The position numbers were made by a program, and so were the translations under genes. Below the pieces are notes generated by a model that was not told the origin of the DNA, made no database searches, and saw only the letters and a program-made list of their open reading frames with translations. From Sva-07 sp963716235 (lineage in GTDB: Bacteria > Actinomycetota > Acidimicrobiia > Acidimicrobiales > Ilumatobacteraceae), in assembly GCA_963716235.1 (NCBI GenBank), contig CAVQTE010000002.1, positions 1 to 64,000 on the forward strand: a stretch of DNA of 64,000 nucleotides, read 5' to 3'. Shown here piece after piece: positions 52,495-61,504 of this stretch; the first letter of the stretch is position 1, and each line of letters starts with the position of its first letter.

Positions 52495-53100
52495 CGAGCC
52501 GGTCGCCGACACGAGCGAGAAGCGACCCGATTCGAGCGCCGGACGGAAGATCCGTTCGTACGGCGGGCGACCGCCGTCGGCCGGGTCGGGGAAGACGTCA
52601 TGGATCGCCAACGTGCCGCCGACGGCGACGTGCGGCGTCCAGCCCTCGTAGTCGAGACGGGCCGGTTCGTCGCCGTGTCCGCCGTCGATGAAGAGGAACG
52701 ACAACGGCGTCGTCCATGTCGCCGCGACGATCGGCGATTTGCCGACGACGGCGACGACCGAGTCCTCGAGCCCGGCGTCGTGGATGGCGTCACGGAAGAA
52801 GGGCAGCGTGTCCATCTTGCCGGTGCGCGGATCGACCACGTCGGTGTCGTGGTGCTCCCATCCGGCCTGGTTCTCCTCCGACCCACGATGGTGATCGACT
52901 GCGAACAGCACCACGCCCGCCGACTCGGCGGCGTCGCCGAGCCACACCGTCGAGCGACCGCAGTACGAGCCGACCTCGAGCATCGGCACACCGGGCACTG
53001 CCCTGGCCGCAGCGACCGCCGCATCCCAGAGCGCGTCGCCCTCGTCGGCGGGCATGAATCCTTTCGTGGCGAGCGCCAGGTTGCGACGCTCCGGCGTCAC
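52468..53100 (-). CDS. Class I SAM-dependent methyltransferase (Methyltransf_24 type)
   Basis: 210 residues: MLEVGSYCGRSTVWLGDAAE (motif I), LFAVDHHRGSEENQAGWEHH, FLFIDGGHGDEPARLDYEGW and GGTLAIHDVFPDP. IDGGH is characteristic of the MT24 / macrocin-type group. GTG at 53100 overlaps the nitroreductase stop (GTGA). Substrate unknown. Confidence 0.83.
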   Translation of the reverse strand: MTPERRNLALATKGFMPADEGDALWDAAVAAARAVPGVPMLEVGSYCGRSTVWLGDAAESAGVVLFAVDHHRGSEENQAGWEHHDTDVVDPRTGKMDTLPFFRDAIHDAGLEDSVVAVVGKSPIVAATWTTPLSFLFIDGGHGDEPARLDYEGWTPHVAVGGTLAIHDVFPDPADGGRPPYERIFRPALESGRFSLVSATGSLRVLRRVD

Positions 53101-53753
53101 CAGGTGTCCCAGTGGATGATCGTGTCGGGGTCGGGCCGCATCGCCCGCTTGAAGTCGGTACCGATCGTGTACGCCAGCGGTGTCAGGCAGGCCTGCTGGA
53201 TCTCGTCGAAGGGAATCCCGACGACGTCGGCGACCTCCTTCTCCATCATCAACGCGATCGTCGTCCACGCCGTGCCGAGCCCACGGGCACGCGCCGCCAG
53301 CATGAAGCTCCACATGCCGGGCAGGATGTTGCCCATCGACCGACGCGGACATCATCGCCGGTGCACCCTCGACGCGCCCGGCGTGCACCCGATGCACCAG
53401 TGCGGGTGCATCAGCCATGTGTTCGGCGAGGTAGCTCCGCCGAATCGGTCACCCGGTGCTGCTGCGCCTGTTCGGCGTCGGTGTCCTTGACGATGGCGCC
53501 GGCGTACATCGGAATCGTTCGGTAGATCGTCGAAGCCCTGCCGGTAGATCTCGCCGATGGCCTTGCGCTTGTCAGCGTCTTTCACGACGACGAACTGCAT
53601 CGTCAGGCGGTTCGAGCCCGACGGAGCCTGCATGGCGGTGGCAACGCACTCGCGGATCACGTCGTCCTCCACCGGCCGGGAGAAGTCGAGGCGCTTGCGA
53701 ACGGCGCGGGTCGTGTTGAGGACGTCATCTGCGGACAGGTCGAGCAAGGTCAT
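53097..53753 (-). CDS. Nitroreductase-family FMN protein, three frameshifts
   Basis: About 218 residues after repair. ATG 53753: MTLLDLSADDVLNTTRAVRK, then ATAMQAPSGSNRLTMQFVVV (FMN phosphate site). Single extra bases at about 53525, 53434 and 53339 break the frame; corrected, it continues YRTIPMYAGAIVKDTDAEQA, EYLAEHMADAPALV and MGNILPGMWSFMLAARARGL before GIPFDEIQQACLTPLAYTIG. The fold reduces nitro, quinone or other substrates with NAD(P)H. Homologues of this type are common in actinobacteria. Its start lies 25 bp from the divergent thioesterase gene. Confidence 0.83.
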
Positions 53754-53777
53754 GCGATGACTGTAGGACGTGCCAAC

Positions 53778-54686
53778 ATGACGACTGCCATGGAGAGCAC
53801 ACCGATCGAGCCCGCCGCGTCCACTCCAGAGAACCAAGCGGCGCTGGACGACCTCGTCGCGCTGCTCGACCTGGAGGCGATCGAGGTGAACATCTTCCGC
53901 GGGAACTCCCCCGACGAGAACCGCCAGCGTGTGTTCGGCGGCCAGGTGGCCGGCCAGGCACTCGTTGCCGCAGCGCGCACGATCGACGAGCGCAACCGGC
54001 TCGTGCACTCGCTGCACGCCTACTTCCTGCGTCCCGGCGACCCGAACGTGCCGATCCTGTACGAGGTCGACCGCATCCGCGACGGCCGCAGCTTCTCCAC
54101 CCGGCGCGTCGTCGCCATCCAGCACGGCCGGGCCATCTTCAACCTGCAGGCCAGCTTCCACGACCAGGAATCGGGTCCGGACCACCAGCTCACGATGCCC
54201 GACGACGTGGGTGACCCCGAGCAGCTGCCTGACTTCCGTACCCGTATGGCGCCGTATGCGGAACAGATCGGCGACTGGTACGACCGCCCACGACCGATCG
54301 ACCTGCGCTACGTCAACGGTGATCCGATCAGCCGCAAGGGTCAGCCGGCGACCCGGCAACAGGTGTGGCTGCGCGCCGACGGCACGCTGCCCGACGATCC
54401 GGTGCTGCACGCGTGCGTGGTCACCTACGCCAGCGACATGACCCTGCTCGACACCACGATCCTGCCGTTCGGCCTGGGGTGGGACACGCCCGGCATGCAG
54501 ATGGCCAGCGTCGACCATGCCATGTGGTTCCACCGGCCGTTCCGAGCCGACGACTGGCTGCTCTACGACCAGTCCGCAGTCTCGACCGGTTCGGCCCGTG
54601 GGATGGCGCAGGGGGCGTTGTTCACCCGCGACGGCCGCCTGGTGGTCAGCGTCGTACAGGAAGGCCTGACCCGCATCACCGGATGA
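53778..54686 (+). CDS. tesB: Acyl-CoA thioesterase II (TesB family)
   Basis: 302 residues, a double hot-dog fold: RQRVFGGQVAGQALVAAART and SLHAYFLRPGDPNVPILYEV in the first half, and LLDTTILPFGLGWDTPGMQM and MASVDHAMWFHRPFRADDWL with the catalytic Asp/Gln/Thr positions in the second. It hydrolyses fatty acyl-CoA. ATG at 53778 is preferred (AGGACG upstream, homologous beginning); 53757 would leave 3 bp to the divergent nitroreductase start. Confidence 0.9.
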   Translation: MTTAMESTPIEPAASTPENQAALDDLVALLDLEAIEVNIFRGNSPDENRQRVFGGQVAGQALVAAARTIDERNRLVHSLHAYFLRPGDPNVPILYEVDRIRDGRSFSTRRVVAIQHGRAIFNLQASFHDQESGPDHQLTMPDDVGDPEQLPDFRTRMAPYAEQIGDWYDRPRPIDLRYVNGDPISRKGQPATRQQVWLRADGTLPDDPVLHACVVTYASDMTLLDTTILPFGLGWDTPGMQMASVDHAMWFHRPFRADDWLLYDQSAVSTGSARGMAQGALFTRDGRLVVSVVQEGLTRITG

Positions 54687-54732
54687 CGCGCCCGACGTGC
54701 GCCCCGGAACTCCACGCGGTAGAGATGGGGTG

Positions 54733-56064
54733 ATGAAGGTTCGATCGCTCTCCCTCCGATCATTGGTTGTCATCGCTGCCCTTGCGGTGGGTCCGGTGGC
54801 AGCCGGTTGTGGCTCCGACAGTGCACCCCCGACCGACAGTTCGTTCGGCGCCGGACCGCCCGCCACCGACGTCGCCACCACCCTCGATGCCGACACCACC
54901 GCAGGCGTCGACATCACCGCTGCTCCTGCACCGGATGACGTCTCGACGTCCACCCTCTCGCCGGCGACGGTCTCGCCGACTACCGACGCTCCAGCGGCGC
55001 TGCCGGTGCCGGCCGTCTCGCTCTTCGAGATCGGCAGCTTCGACCAGCCGGTGCAGGTGACGAACCGTCCGGGCGACTCGGTGCTGTACGTGGTCGAGCA
55101 GCCGGGTCGTGTCGTGGCCGTCACCGACCTGTCGAGCGACGTCGTGCTCGACATCAGCGACCTCACGAACGCCGACGGAGAGCAGGGCCTGCTGGGTCTC
55201 GCGTTCCACCCGACCGCCGATCTCGCCTACGTCGACTACACGACGACGTCCGGGAACACGGTCGTTGCGGAGTTCGCCGTCGATCCGACAACCGGCGGGT
55301 TCGATCCGTCGTCGCGTCGCGAGGTCCTCACCGTCGATCAGCCGTACTCGAATCACAACGGCGGCCAGCTGGCGTTCGGGCCCGACCAATTGCTCTACAT
55401 CGGCCTCGGCGACGGCGGCTCCGGCGGAGACCCCCAACGCAATGCGCTCGATCTCGGCTCGCGGCTCGGCAAGATCCTGCGCATCGATCCCGTCGCCAAC
55501 GGCGATCAGCCGTTCACCGTGCCGGTCGACAACCCGTTCGTCGACACCGCCGGCGCCGACCCGACGATCTGGGCGTACGGACTGCGCAATCCCTGGCGCT
55601 TCTCGTTCGATGCGCCGACCGGGGATCTGTGGATCGCCGACGTCGGCCAGGGCGACTGGGAAGAGGTGAACCGAGCCCGAGCGGCGGCCGACCGCATGGA
55701 TGCCGGTCGCGGCGCCAACTTCGGTTGGAGCGCCATCGAAGGCTTCGAACCGTTCAACAACGACCAACCGAGCGATGGTGCACTCGACCCGTTGTTCGTC
55801 TACGACCACAACGACGGTCGGTGCTCGGTGAGCGGTGGCGCGGTCGCCCGCGGCGATTCTGTGCCCGACCTCCAGGGCTGGTACGTGTTCGGCGACTACT
55901 GCACCGGCCAGATCTGGGCCCTCGACCCAACCGTGCCGGCGAGCCAACCCCGAGTCGTCGAGATCGCCCGTCTCGGCGGCCTCGCCGCGATCGCGCAGGG
56001 CCCCGACCGTGATCTCTACGCGGTGTCGAACGCCGGCACCGTCGCCCGCCTCATCCCCGCCTGA
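54733..56064 (+). CDS. Lipoprotein PQQ-type sugar dehydrogenase (soluble GDH/HHIP fold)
   Basis: 443 residues: signal peptide with lipobox PVAAGC, a Thr/Pro/Ala-rich linker, and a six-bladed propeller (about 105-440): QPVQVTNRPGDSVLYVVEQP, GLLGLAFHPTADLAYVDYTT, YSNHNGGQLAFGPDQLLYIG, GLGDGGSGGDP and YGLRNPWRFSFDAPTGDLWI. Relatives oxidise aldoses with PQQ; no PQQ biosynthesis genes are nearby, so the cofactor and substrate are uncertain. It lies outside the membrane. It converges with the RIO kinase gene. Confidence 0.88.
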   Translation: MKVRSLSLRSLVVIAALAVGPVAAGCGSDSAPPTDSSFGAGPPATDVATTLDADTTAGVDITAAPAPDDVSTSTLSPATVSPTTDAPAALPVPAVSLFEIGSFDQPVQVTNRPGDSVLYVVEQPGRVVAVTDLSSDVVLDISDLTNADGEQGLLGLAFHPTADLAYVDYTTTSGNTVVAEFAVDPTTGGFDPSSRREVLTVDQPYSNHNGGQLAFGPDQLLYIGLGDGGSGGDPQRNALDLGSRLGKILRIDPVANGDQPFTVPVDNPFVDTAGADPTIWAYGLRNPWRFSFDAPTGDLWIADVGQGDWEEVNRARAAADRMDAGRGANFGWSAIEGFEPFNNDQPSDGALDPLFVYDHNDGRCSVSGGAVARGDSVPDLQGWYVFGDYCTGQIWALDPTVPASQPRVVEIARLGGLAAIAQGPDRDLYAVSNAGTVARLIPA

Positions 56065-56087
56065 TCGCCCACGTGTCACACGGCACG

Positions 56088-56852
56088 TCACAGGAAGCTG
56101 AGGAGCTCGGCGAAGATCTCCTCGGCGTCGACGTCGAGACCCCGATGCTGGAACCACCCGCAGACGTTCAGCACGTCGCGATGCAGGAAATCGAGGCCCT
56201 GCATGTTGACCGCGATGTCGATCGACTGCGGGAAGTCGATGAACCACAGCCGCCCCTCCCACCACAACAAGTTGTACGCCGACAGGTCACCGTGGGCGAT
56301 GCCCGCCGCAGTGATCCCGCGCAGGCCCTCGATCAGTTGCCGGAAGGCATCATCGAGTTCGTCGCGCGACAGCCGGGCGGTCGACAGCTGCGGGGCGGCC
56401 GCCTCCCAACTCCCGACGTACTCGAGATCGAACACGTCGTCGGCATAGCCGATCGGAAAGGGCACCGACACTCCCTGTCGCCACAAGCGCATCATCACCT
56501 CGTGTTCGGTCCCGGTCCAGCGGTCCTGCAAGAGGCGCTTGCCATAGGTCGACATCCGCTCGATCGCTCGCCGGTCGCGTGACTTGCGGAACTGTCGGCC
56601 CTCTCGATACTGCACGTCGTGACGGAATGCCGACGCGCGCTGGACGCCGAGCGCTTCGAGCTGACCCTTGTGGGTGACCTGACGGGGGAGATACCGCTTG
56701 CGGGCGATGAGACAGCTCCGGTCGCCGCCACCGTCATCGCCGTCGGCGATGCGTTCGACAAGACTGACCTGGGCCTCCTTGCCACTCTTGATGACGCCGT
56801 GATCGACGTCGTGATACGGCTCGTCGACGAGCCACTGCGGGTGATCTGACAT
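56088..56852 (-). CDS. RIO1-family atypical Ser kinase
   Basis: 254 residues: GVIKSGKEAQVSLVE (glycine-rich substitute), ARKRYLPRQ (ATP Lys), AAGIAHGDLSAYNLLWWEG (catalytic HGDLSxYN) and LWFIDFPQSIDI (DFPQ metal motif). RIO1 kinases act in ribosome biogenesis in archaea and eukaryotes; bacterial members are of unknown role. ATG 56852; the frame is open further upstream. The 203 bp to PPK2 (56853-57055) shows no gene. Confidence 0.9.
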   Translation of the reverse strand: MSDHPQWLVDEPYHDVDHGVIKSGKEAQVSLVERIADGDDGGGDRSCLIARKRYLPRQVTHKGQLEALGVQRASAFRHDVQYREGRQFRKSRDRRAIERMSTYGKRLLQDRWTGTEHEVMMRLWRQGVSVPFPIGYADDVFDLEYVGSWEAAAPQLSTARLSRDELDDAFRQLIEGLRGITAAGIAHGDLSAYNLLWWEGRLWFIDFPQSIDIAVNMQGLDFLHRDVLNVCGWFQHRGLDVDAEEIFAELLSFL

Positions 56853-57055
56853 GGTGGAACAACCTCGTGTGTGTGGGAACGAACGGGCCACCGGTCGTCG
56901 CGCACCAGGGTGCTCGGCTCGAACCTGCTCAGCAGGCGAGGGCGCGACCGGCGGGGAGGAACACAGATGCAGTCATGTGAACAACCTCCCTTCGATCGAC
57001 GGACACCGAACCATACGCCAGTGCAACACGGCCGTCCACCGAGTTTCGACGATCC
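56853..57055. other. Intergenic gap upstream of the RIO kinase
   Basis: A 203-bp gap between two minus-strand genes. No supported gene or repeat was found; it presumably holds the RIO kinase promoter and the ppk2 terminator. Confidence 0.5.
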
Positions 57056-58024
57056 CTACCAGGACTCGCCGTGGTCGGGGAGTTCCTCGGGGGTACCCAC
57101 GATGAGCGGGTCGGGGGTCCCGACAATGTCGACGTCCTTGCCCTCGTACGGCACCGAGGCGAGGACGTGACGCATGGCGTTGACCCTGCCCCGCTTCTTG
57201 TCGTTGCTGCGCACGATCGTCCACGGGGCGTAGTCGGTGGAGGTCCGTTCGAACATCGTCAATTTCGCTCTGGTGTAGTCGTCCCACCGGTCGAGCGATG
57301 CGATGTCGGTCGGGCTCAGCTTCCATTGCCTCATCGGGTCGATCCGTCGGATCGTGAACCGCGCGATCTGCTCGCGTCGCGACACCGAGAACCAGAGCTT
57401 GACGAGCGTGATACCCGAGTTGACGAGCATCCGCTCGAACTCGGGGACCGCGCGCAGGAACTCCTCGTAGTCCGCAGGGCTGCAGTAGCCCATCACCGGC
57501 TCGACCACCGCCCGGTTGTACCAGGAGCGGTCGAAGAATCGGATCTCGCCACGCGTCGGCAGGTGTCGCACGTACCGTTGGAAGAACCACTCCCCCTGTT
57601 CGCGCGGCGATGGCACGCCGAGCGCAACCACGTCGGCACCACGAGGATCGAGATGCTCCCGGAATCGCTTGATCGTGCCACCCTTGCCGGCCGCATCACG
57701 CCCCTCGAACACGAGCACCAGCTTGTAGCCGGTGTCCTTGATCCAGTCCTGGGCCTTCAGCAACTCGATCTGCAGACCCCGCTTGTGTTCTTCGTAGTCG
57801 TGGCGGCTCATCCGCTCGGCATACGGGTAGTGCTCCTGCCACGTCATGACGGGAAGGCCGTCGGGCCCGAGCAACACCGGATCGTCGATCTCGTCGAACG
57901 TTCCCTCGACCGTGAAGCCTCGTTCGGCGATCTCGGCCGACGACATCGAGCGGAATTCCTCGATCACACGGTCGATGTCGGTGGCGTCGAGATGGTTGAC
58001 GCGGGAAGTGTCGGTGCCGTCCAC
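57056..58024 (-). CDS. ppk2: Polyphosphate kinase 2
   Basis: 322 residues. YKLVLVFEGRDAAGKGGTIK holds Walker A (about 108-116), FFDRSWYNRAVVEPVMGYCS Walker B, and GIRRIDPMRQWKLS-like IRRIDPMRQWKLSPTD the lid. PPK2 transfers phosphate between polyphosphate and nucleotides; this single-domain form is closest to class I (NDP phosphorylation). GTG 58024 follows a TAGGTT box by 6 nt. Confidence 0.93.
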   Translation of the reverse strand: MDGTDTSRVNHLDATDIDRVIEEFRSMSSAEIAERGFTVEGTFDEIDDPVLLGPDGLPVMTWQEHYPYAERMSRHDYEEHKRGLQIELLKAQDWIKDTGYKLVLVFEGRDAAGKGGTIKRFREHLDPRGADVVALGVPSPREQGEWFFQRYVRHLPTRGEIRFFDRSWYNRAVVEPVMGYCSPADYEEFLRAVPEFERMLVNSGITLVKLWFSVSRREQIARFTIRRIDPMRQWKLSPTDIASLDRWDDYTRAKLTMFERTSTDYAPWTIVRSNDKKRGRVNAMRHVLASVPYEGKDVDIVGTPDPLIVGTPEELPDHGESW

Positions 58025-58030
58025 GCTGGA

Positions 58031-58036
58031 AACCTA
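58031..58036 (-). promoter_or_regulatory. -10 box (leaderless) of ppk2
   Basis: Minus-strand TAGGTT ends 6 nt before the GTG at 58024; it lies inside the 9-bp gap and last codons of mreB, so ppk2 can be transcribed alone. Confidence 0.4.
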
Positions 58037-59038
58037 GCGACGCGCCCCCATGAACATCCCCTTCAGCGCCTCATAGTGCTCGATGACGTGGCCGGCACCG
58101 AGTACCACCGCTTCGAGCGGAACGTTCGACATCTTCACCGGCACCTCCGTCTCGCGCTCGATCCGTTCGGCGAGGCCGCGCAGCAGACCACCGCCGCCGA
58201 CGAGATACATGCCACGGACCAGGAAGTCCTGCGAGAGTTCCGGCGGAGCCTTCGACAGACACCGGATGACCGACGCCACGATCGACGACACGACATCCTC
58301 GATCGCATAGCGAACTTCCTCGGGCGTGAGGATGACCGTCTTCGGCAGACCCGTCATCAGGTCACGTCCACGCACCTCCGCTTGATTCTCGTCGGGCGTC
58401 GGATCCGCCGAGCCGATGGCGACCTTGATCTCTTCAGCCGTCCGCTCGCCGATGGCAATGCCGTGTTCACGACGTACGTAGTTCTGAATCGCCGCATCGA
58501 TGTCGAACGACCCGACACGAACCGCCTCGAGCGCCACGATGCCGCCCAGGCTGATGACCGCCGTCTCACTGGTTCCGCCGCCGATGTCGATGACCATGTT
58601 GCCGACCGGCTCGTCGATCGGTAGGTCGGCGCCGATGGCTGCGGCCATGGGCTGCTCGATCAGGTTGGCGTCGGCCGCTCCGGCCCGGCGGGCGGCGTCG
58701 GTGACCGCTCGGCGCTCGACCTCGGTGATCGCCGACGGCACGCAGATGACCACCTTGGGTCGCGTGAAGCGACTGACCCCGACACGTTGGAGCAGCAGAC
58801 GGATCATCCGTTCGGTGATCTCGAAGTCGGTGATGGCACCACCACGAAGCGGACGCACGGCGACGATGTAGCCGGGCGTGCGCCCGATCATCTGCCACGC
58901 CTCGCGACCGGTTGCCAGCACCTCGCCCGTCTGACGGTTGAGCGCGATGACCGACGGCTCGTTCAGCACGATGCCGCGGCCCTTCATGTAGACGAGCGTG
59001 TTTGCCGTCCCGAGGTCGATGGCAAGGTCACACGCCAC
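58034..59038 (-). CDS. mreB: Rod shape-determining protein MreB
   Basis: 334 residues of the actin fold: LAIDLGTANTLVYMKGRGIV (phosphate 1), MVIDIGGGTSETAVISLGGI (phosphate 2) and RGMYLVGGGGLLRGLAERIE (adenosine). It polymerises under the membrane to guide wall synthesis. GTG 59038 follows GAGGAGG by 8 nt. mreC, mreD and rodA are not adjacent. An MreB is uncommon in rod-shaped actinobacteria that grow at the poles, but present in several deep lineages. Confidence 0.94.
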   Translation of the reverse strand: MACDLAIDLGTANTLVYMKGRGIVLNEPSVIALNRQTGEVLATGREAWQMIGRTPGYIVAVRPLRGGAITDFEITERMIRLLLQRVGVSRFTRPKVVICVPSAITEVERRAVTDAARRAGAADANLIEQPMAAAIGADLPIDEPVGNMVIDIGGGTSETAVISLGGIVALEAVRVGSFDIDAAIQNYVRREHGIAIGERTAEEIKVAIGSADPTPDENQAEVRGRDLMTGLPKTVILTPEEVRYAIEDVVSSIVASVIRCLSKAPPELSQDFLVRGMYLVGGGGLLRGLAERIERETEVPVKMSNVPLEAVVLGAGHVIEHYEALKGMFMGARR

Positions 59039-59055
59039 AGGACCTCCTCGTTGCG

Positions 59056-59271
59056 TCAGGTGCCATTGCCACCATCATCGCCGGTCGAGCGTCCATCGGA
59101 CGGTTTCATCCGATCGGACGTCTGACGGCGAGCTTCCGGCGACAGCGCATCGATCTGGCGTCGGAACGAATCGATGTCGTCCGGCTGGCGCCGGTTGCGC
59201 TTCGCGGCGGCAACGAGAAACATCAAGATGGCCACGACGGCGACCACCACGATCACCACGAGCGGCGTCAT
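59056..59271 (-). CDS. Small membrane protein between moaE and mreB
   Basis: 71 residues: an N-terminal helix (LVVIVVVAVVAILMFLVAAA), basic KRNRRQPDD, then a charged tail. It overlaps the moaE stop (ATGA) and precedes mreB by 17 bp, so the three form one transcription unit. Function unknown. Confidence 0.65.
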   Translation of the reverse strand: MTPLVVIVVVAVVAILMFLVAAAKRNRRQPDDIDSFRRQIDALSPEARRQTSDRMKPSDGRSTGDDGGNGT

Positions 59272-59741
59272 CGGCCGACCGACCGCGGGTCACGCAGTTC
59301 GTGCGCCCCCGTGCCCCAGTCGGAGCCGTCGGCCCACACCTCGTGCTTCCAGATCGGCGCCGATTCCTTCAGTGCGTCGATCGCGAACCGGGCCGCCTCG
59401 AACGCCTCGGCACGATGCGGCGCCGACACCACGGCAACGACCGACGATTCGGTCACGTGCAGCCGTCCACTGCGATGCAGGAGCGCGATGCGTCCTGTGT
59501 CGGGCCAACGGCGACGCAGCTCCGCACCGATCTCGGCGAACCGAGCCACGACCTGCTCGTCGTACGCCTCGTAGGTGAGATGTTCGACGCCGCTTCGTCC
59601 CTCGGCGTGGTCGCGAATCGTGCCGCTGAACACCACCACGGCGCCGCAGTCAGCCCGTACCGCCCACTCGTACGCTCCACCGATCGGCAATTCCGACTCG
59701 GTGAGGGCGAACCACTCGTCGACATCGGCGGGGCCCTGCAC
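59268..59741 (-). CDS. moaE: Molybdopterin synthase large subunit MoaE
   Basis: 157 residues. VVVFSGTIRDHAEGRSGVEH and LTYEAYDEQV, then IALLHRSGRLHVTESSVVAV and ALKESAPIWKHEVW with the conserved active-site Lys. MoaE with MoaD puts sulfur into precursor Z during molybdenum cofactor synthesis. moaD is not next to it. It is divergent from the 59813 gene (72 bp). Confidence 0.93.
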   Translation of the reverse strand: MQGPADVDEWFALTESELPIGGAYEWAVRADCGAVVVFSGTIRDHAEGRSGVEHLTYEAYDEQVVARFAEIGAELRRRWPDTGRIALLHRSGRLHVTESSVVAVVSAPHRAEAFEAARFAIDALKESAPIWKHEVWADGSDWGTGAHELRDPRSVGR

Positions 59742-59797
59742 GTTTGCAGCGTATCCACCAGCGGTCTTCCCGCGGTCACGGGGTCTCGAACGAGTTG

Positions 59798-59803
59798 TAC
59801 GAT
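59798..59803 (+). promoter_or_regulatory. -10 box (near-leaderless) of the HERTWRHPSE gene
   Basis: TACGAT ends 9 nt before the GTG at 59813. Confidence 0.35.
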
Positions 59804-59812
59804 CTCGCTTTC

Positions 59813-60397
59813 GTGGAACCCGGGCCGCTGCCTCCTCACGAACGAACGTGGCGACACCCGTCCGAACTCGGCCCCACCAAGGCCGACATCGAACCCGGAT
59901 CGTCCAGTCACCTTGCGGCGCTCGCCGTCGGCACGCTCGCTGTCATCGCTGTTGCCGGGCTCGTCATCGCCATGACACCACGAACGTCATCGAGCCCCAT
60001 CGCGCTCAGCGCAACGACCACACCGGTCTCCGCACTCCGCGAGCCGACCACCGCGCCGCCTGGAATCGGCTCTGCGGCCGCGACCGCCTCGGTACGAGTG
60101 GCGACCGCGGCCGGCCTTCCGCGGATTCCGATCGGAGCGCTCCTCACGTCGTTCTCGGCGTTCCCCCACGCCATCACGTCGGGGCCCCAACTCACGCTCG
60201 ACGGCACCGGCGTCGCGAAGCGACTGCCCGACGACCACGACATCGTGCTGGTGCGCACCGAAGCGGTCACCTATGAGCTTCAGTGGGGTGAAGTGCCCTT
60301 CCTCGGAATGCCCGACGGTTCGGTGGTCTTCGACGGCACCGGCGCACTCGTCGCACATGTTGCCGGTGGCGAACTGGTCACACTCGTCGACGACTGA
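59813..60397 (+). CDS. Membrane-anchored protein with PPHERTWRHPSELGP motif
   Basis: 194 residues. The N-terminus reads EPGPLPPHERTWRHPSELGP, then a membrane helix (LAVGTLAVIAVAGLVIAM) and an extracytoplasmic beta-rich part. The HERTWRHPSE motif is one I associate with N-terminal cytosolic tails of serine-protease-like proteins of Acidimicrobiia; no protease triad is visible here (no GDSGG-type segment), so it may be a truncated or diverged relative. GTG 59813 is favoured since the motif follows at once. It overlaps the converging epimerase gene by 20 bp. Confidence 0.65.
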   Translation: MEPGPLPPHERTWRHPSELGPTKADIEPGSSSHLAALAVGTLAVIAVAGLVIAMTPRTSSSPIALSATTTPVSALREPTTAPPGIGSAAATASVRVATAAGLPRIPIGALLTSFSAFPHAITSGPQLTLDGTGVAKRLPDDHDIVLVRTEAVTYELQWGEVPFLGMPDGSVVFDGTGALVAHVAGGELVTLVDD

Positions 60398-61415
60398 TCC
60401 GATGCCGCACGAAGACGGCGACGATGAACGCAACGAGCGCCGCGCCCACGACCCCCGCACCGAGCGCCAGTTCCTGGCGGCGCTTCGGTGACACCATGGT
60501 CCACCACGGCGCCTCGGTGCTCTCGACATAGGTCTGTTCGTTCGTGACCGTCGGCGCCCAGCCAGCGGCGCGTAACCGGCCGTTCGACACCACCCACGGC
60601 TCCAGCGTGTACGACAGCAACCCGGGAGGGATCGGCCCGCGCTGGAATCGCCATCTCAAACCTGCCACGAACTCGGACAAGCGCTCGGGCAGCGGGAGGT
60701 GGGGGCGTTCGCCCGACAGTGCACGTACACGCTCGCCGGCCACCCAGCCGTCGGGCGCAACGTTGTACACACCGTCGAGCCGATCGGTCACCGCCAGCAC
60801 CACCGCGGAGGCGAGATCGTCGAGATGGAGATACTGCGATGGCGGATCGGCTTCGGCAAGGCGCCTTCCGAACCCCGACACGATGGCGGTTGCCAGCCGT
60901 GAGTCGCCACCGGCTGCCAGCGAGACGGCCGGTCGCAGAACGCAACTTGCCCGACGCGGCCCGGAGAGACGCCACTGCTCGACGAGTTCCTCCGCCGAGG
61001 CCAGCTGCCTCGCGAACACGAACTCGACGTCCGGGCGCAGCGTGGCCGCCTCGGTCAACGGGATCGGATTGTTGGAGAGCGCTCCGTACACCATCGCCGA
61101 CGACACGAAGACAACCTGCGACGCACGAACACGATCAGCCGTGGCAAGCGTTTCGGCAGCGAACTCGGTGACGCTCTCGCGCCGCGCGGCGCGCCGGTCG
61201 TAGTCGCTGCTGCCGAGATCGACGACGACGTCACAGTCGCCGATCGAGCCATCGACCGGCACTCCTGGCTGCTGCACCACGACATCGATGACGTTCCCGT
61301 CAGCAAGAGAGCGTCGGCCCCCGCTGGGATGCGAGCGCGAGTTCGAGTGGGCCCGCAATCGGTCGATCACCCGGTCGCCCAGCGCTCCCGCGGCGCCGGT
61401 CAGCACGACGATCAT
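60378..61415 (-). CDS. NAD(P)-dependent epimerase/dehydratase with C-terminal membrane helix
   Basis: 345 residues. MIVVLTGAAGALGDRVIDRL is an SDR dinucleotide fold (TGAAGALG), VVFVSSAMVYG carries the Ser/Tyr-type site (SSAxVYG, with no matching K at YxxxK: AMVYGALSN), and a last helix (ELALGAGVVGAALVAFIVAV) anchors it. Extended SDR proteins modify nucleotide sugars or other sugars; the missing YxxxK Lys makes catalysis doubtful. ATG 61415 is preceded by TATCGT at 7 nt. Confidence 0.83.
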   Translation of the reverse strand: MIVVLTGAAGALGDRVIDRLRAHSNSRSHPSGGRRSLADGNVIDVVVQQPGVPVDGSIGDCDVVVDLGSSDYDRRAARRESVTEFAAETLATADRVRASQVVFVSSAMVYGALSNNPIPLTEAATLRPDVEFVFARQLASAEELVEQWRLSGPRRASCVLRPAVSLAAGGDSRLATAIVSGFGRRLAEADPPSQYLHLDDLASAVVLAVTDRLDGVYNVAPDGWVAGERVRALSGERPHLPLPERLSEFVAGLRWRFQRGPIPPGLLSYTLEPWVVSNGRLRAAGWAPTVTNEQTYVESTEAPWWTMVSPKRRQELALGAGVVGAALVAFIVAVFVRHRISRRRV

Positions 61416-61504
61416 CGACCGAACGATACCGAGCCCACGGCGGCCACTCGGCACCCTGCCGATCAGCGGCACGACACGACGAGTCGGGCGCACCCGGAAA
61501 CCCG

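Noticed and set aside
5308..53753. Programmed ribosomal frameshifting as the cause of the split genes
   Set aside because: No slippery heptamers or downstream pseudoknots are common to the sites; the breaks hit unrelated genes, some two or three times.
53352..55166. A 604-codon minus-strand frame joining the nitroreductase start to an antisense run
   Set aside because: Only its end (from 53753) is real. The rest is antisense to the thioesterase and sugar dehydrogenase genes.
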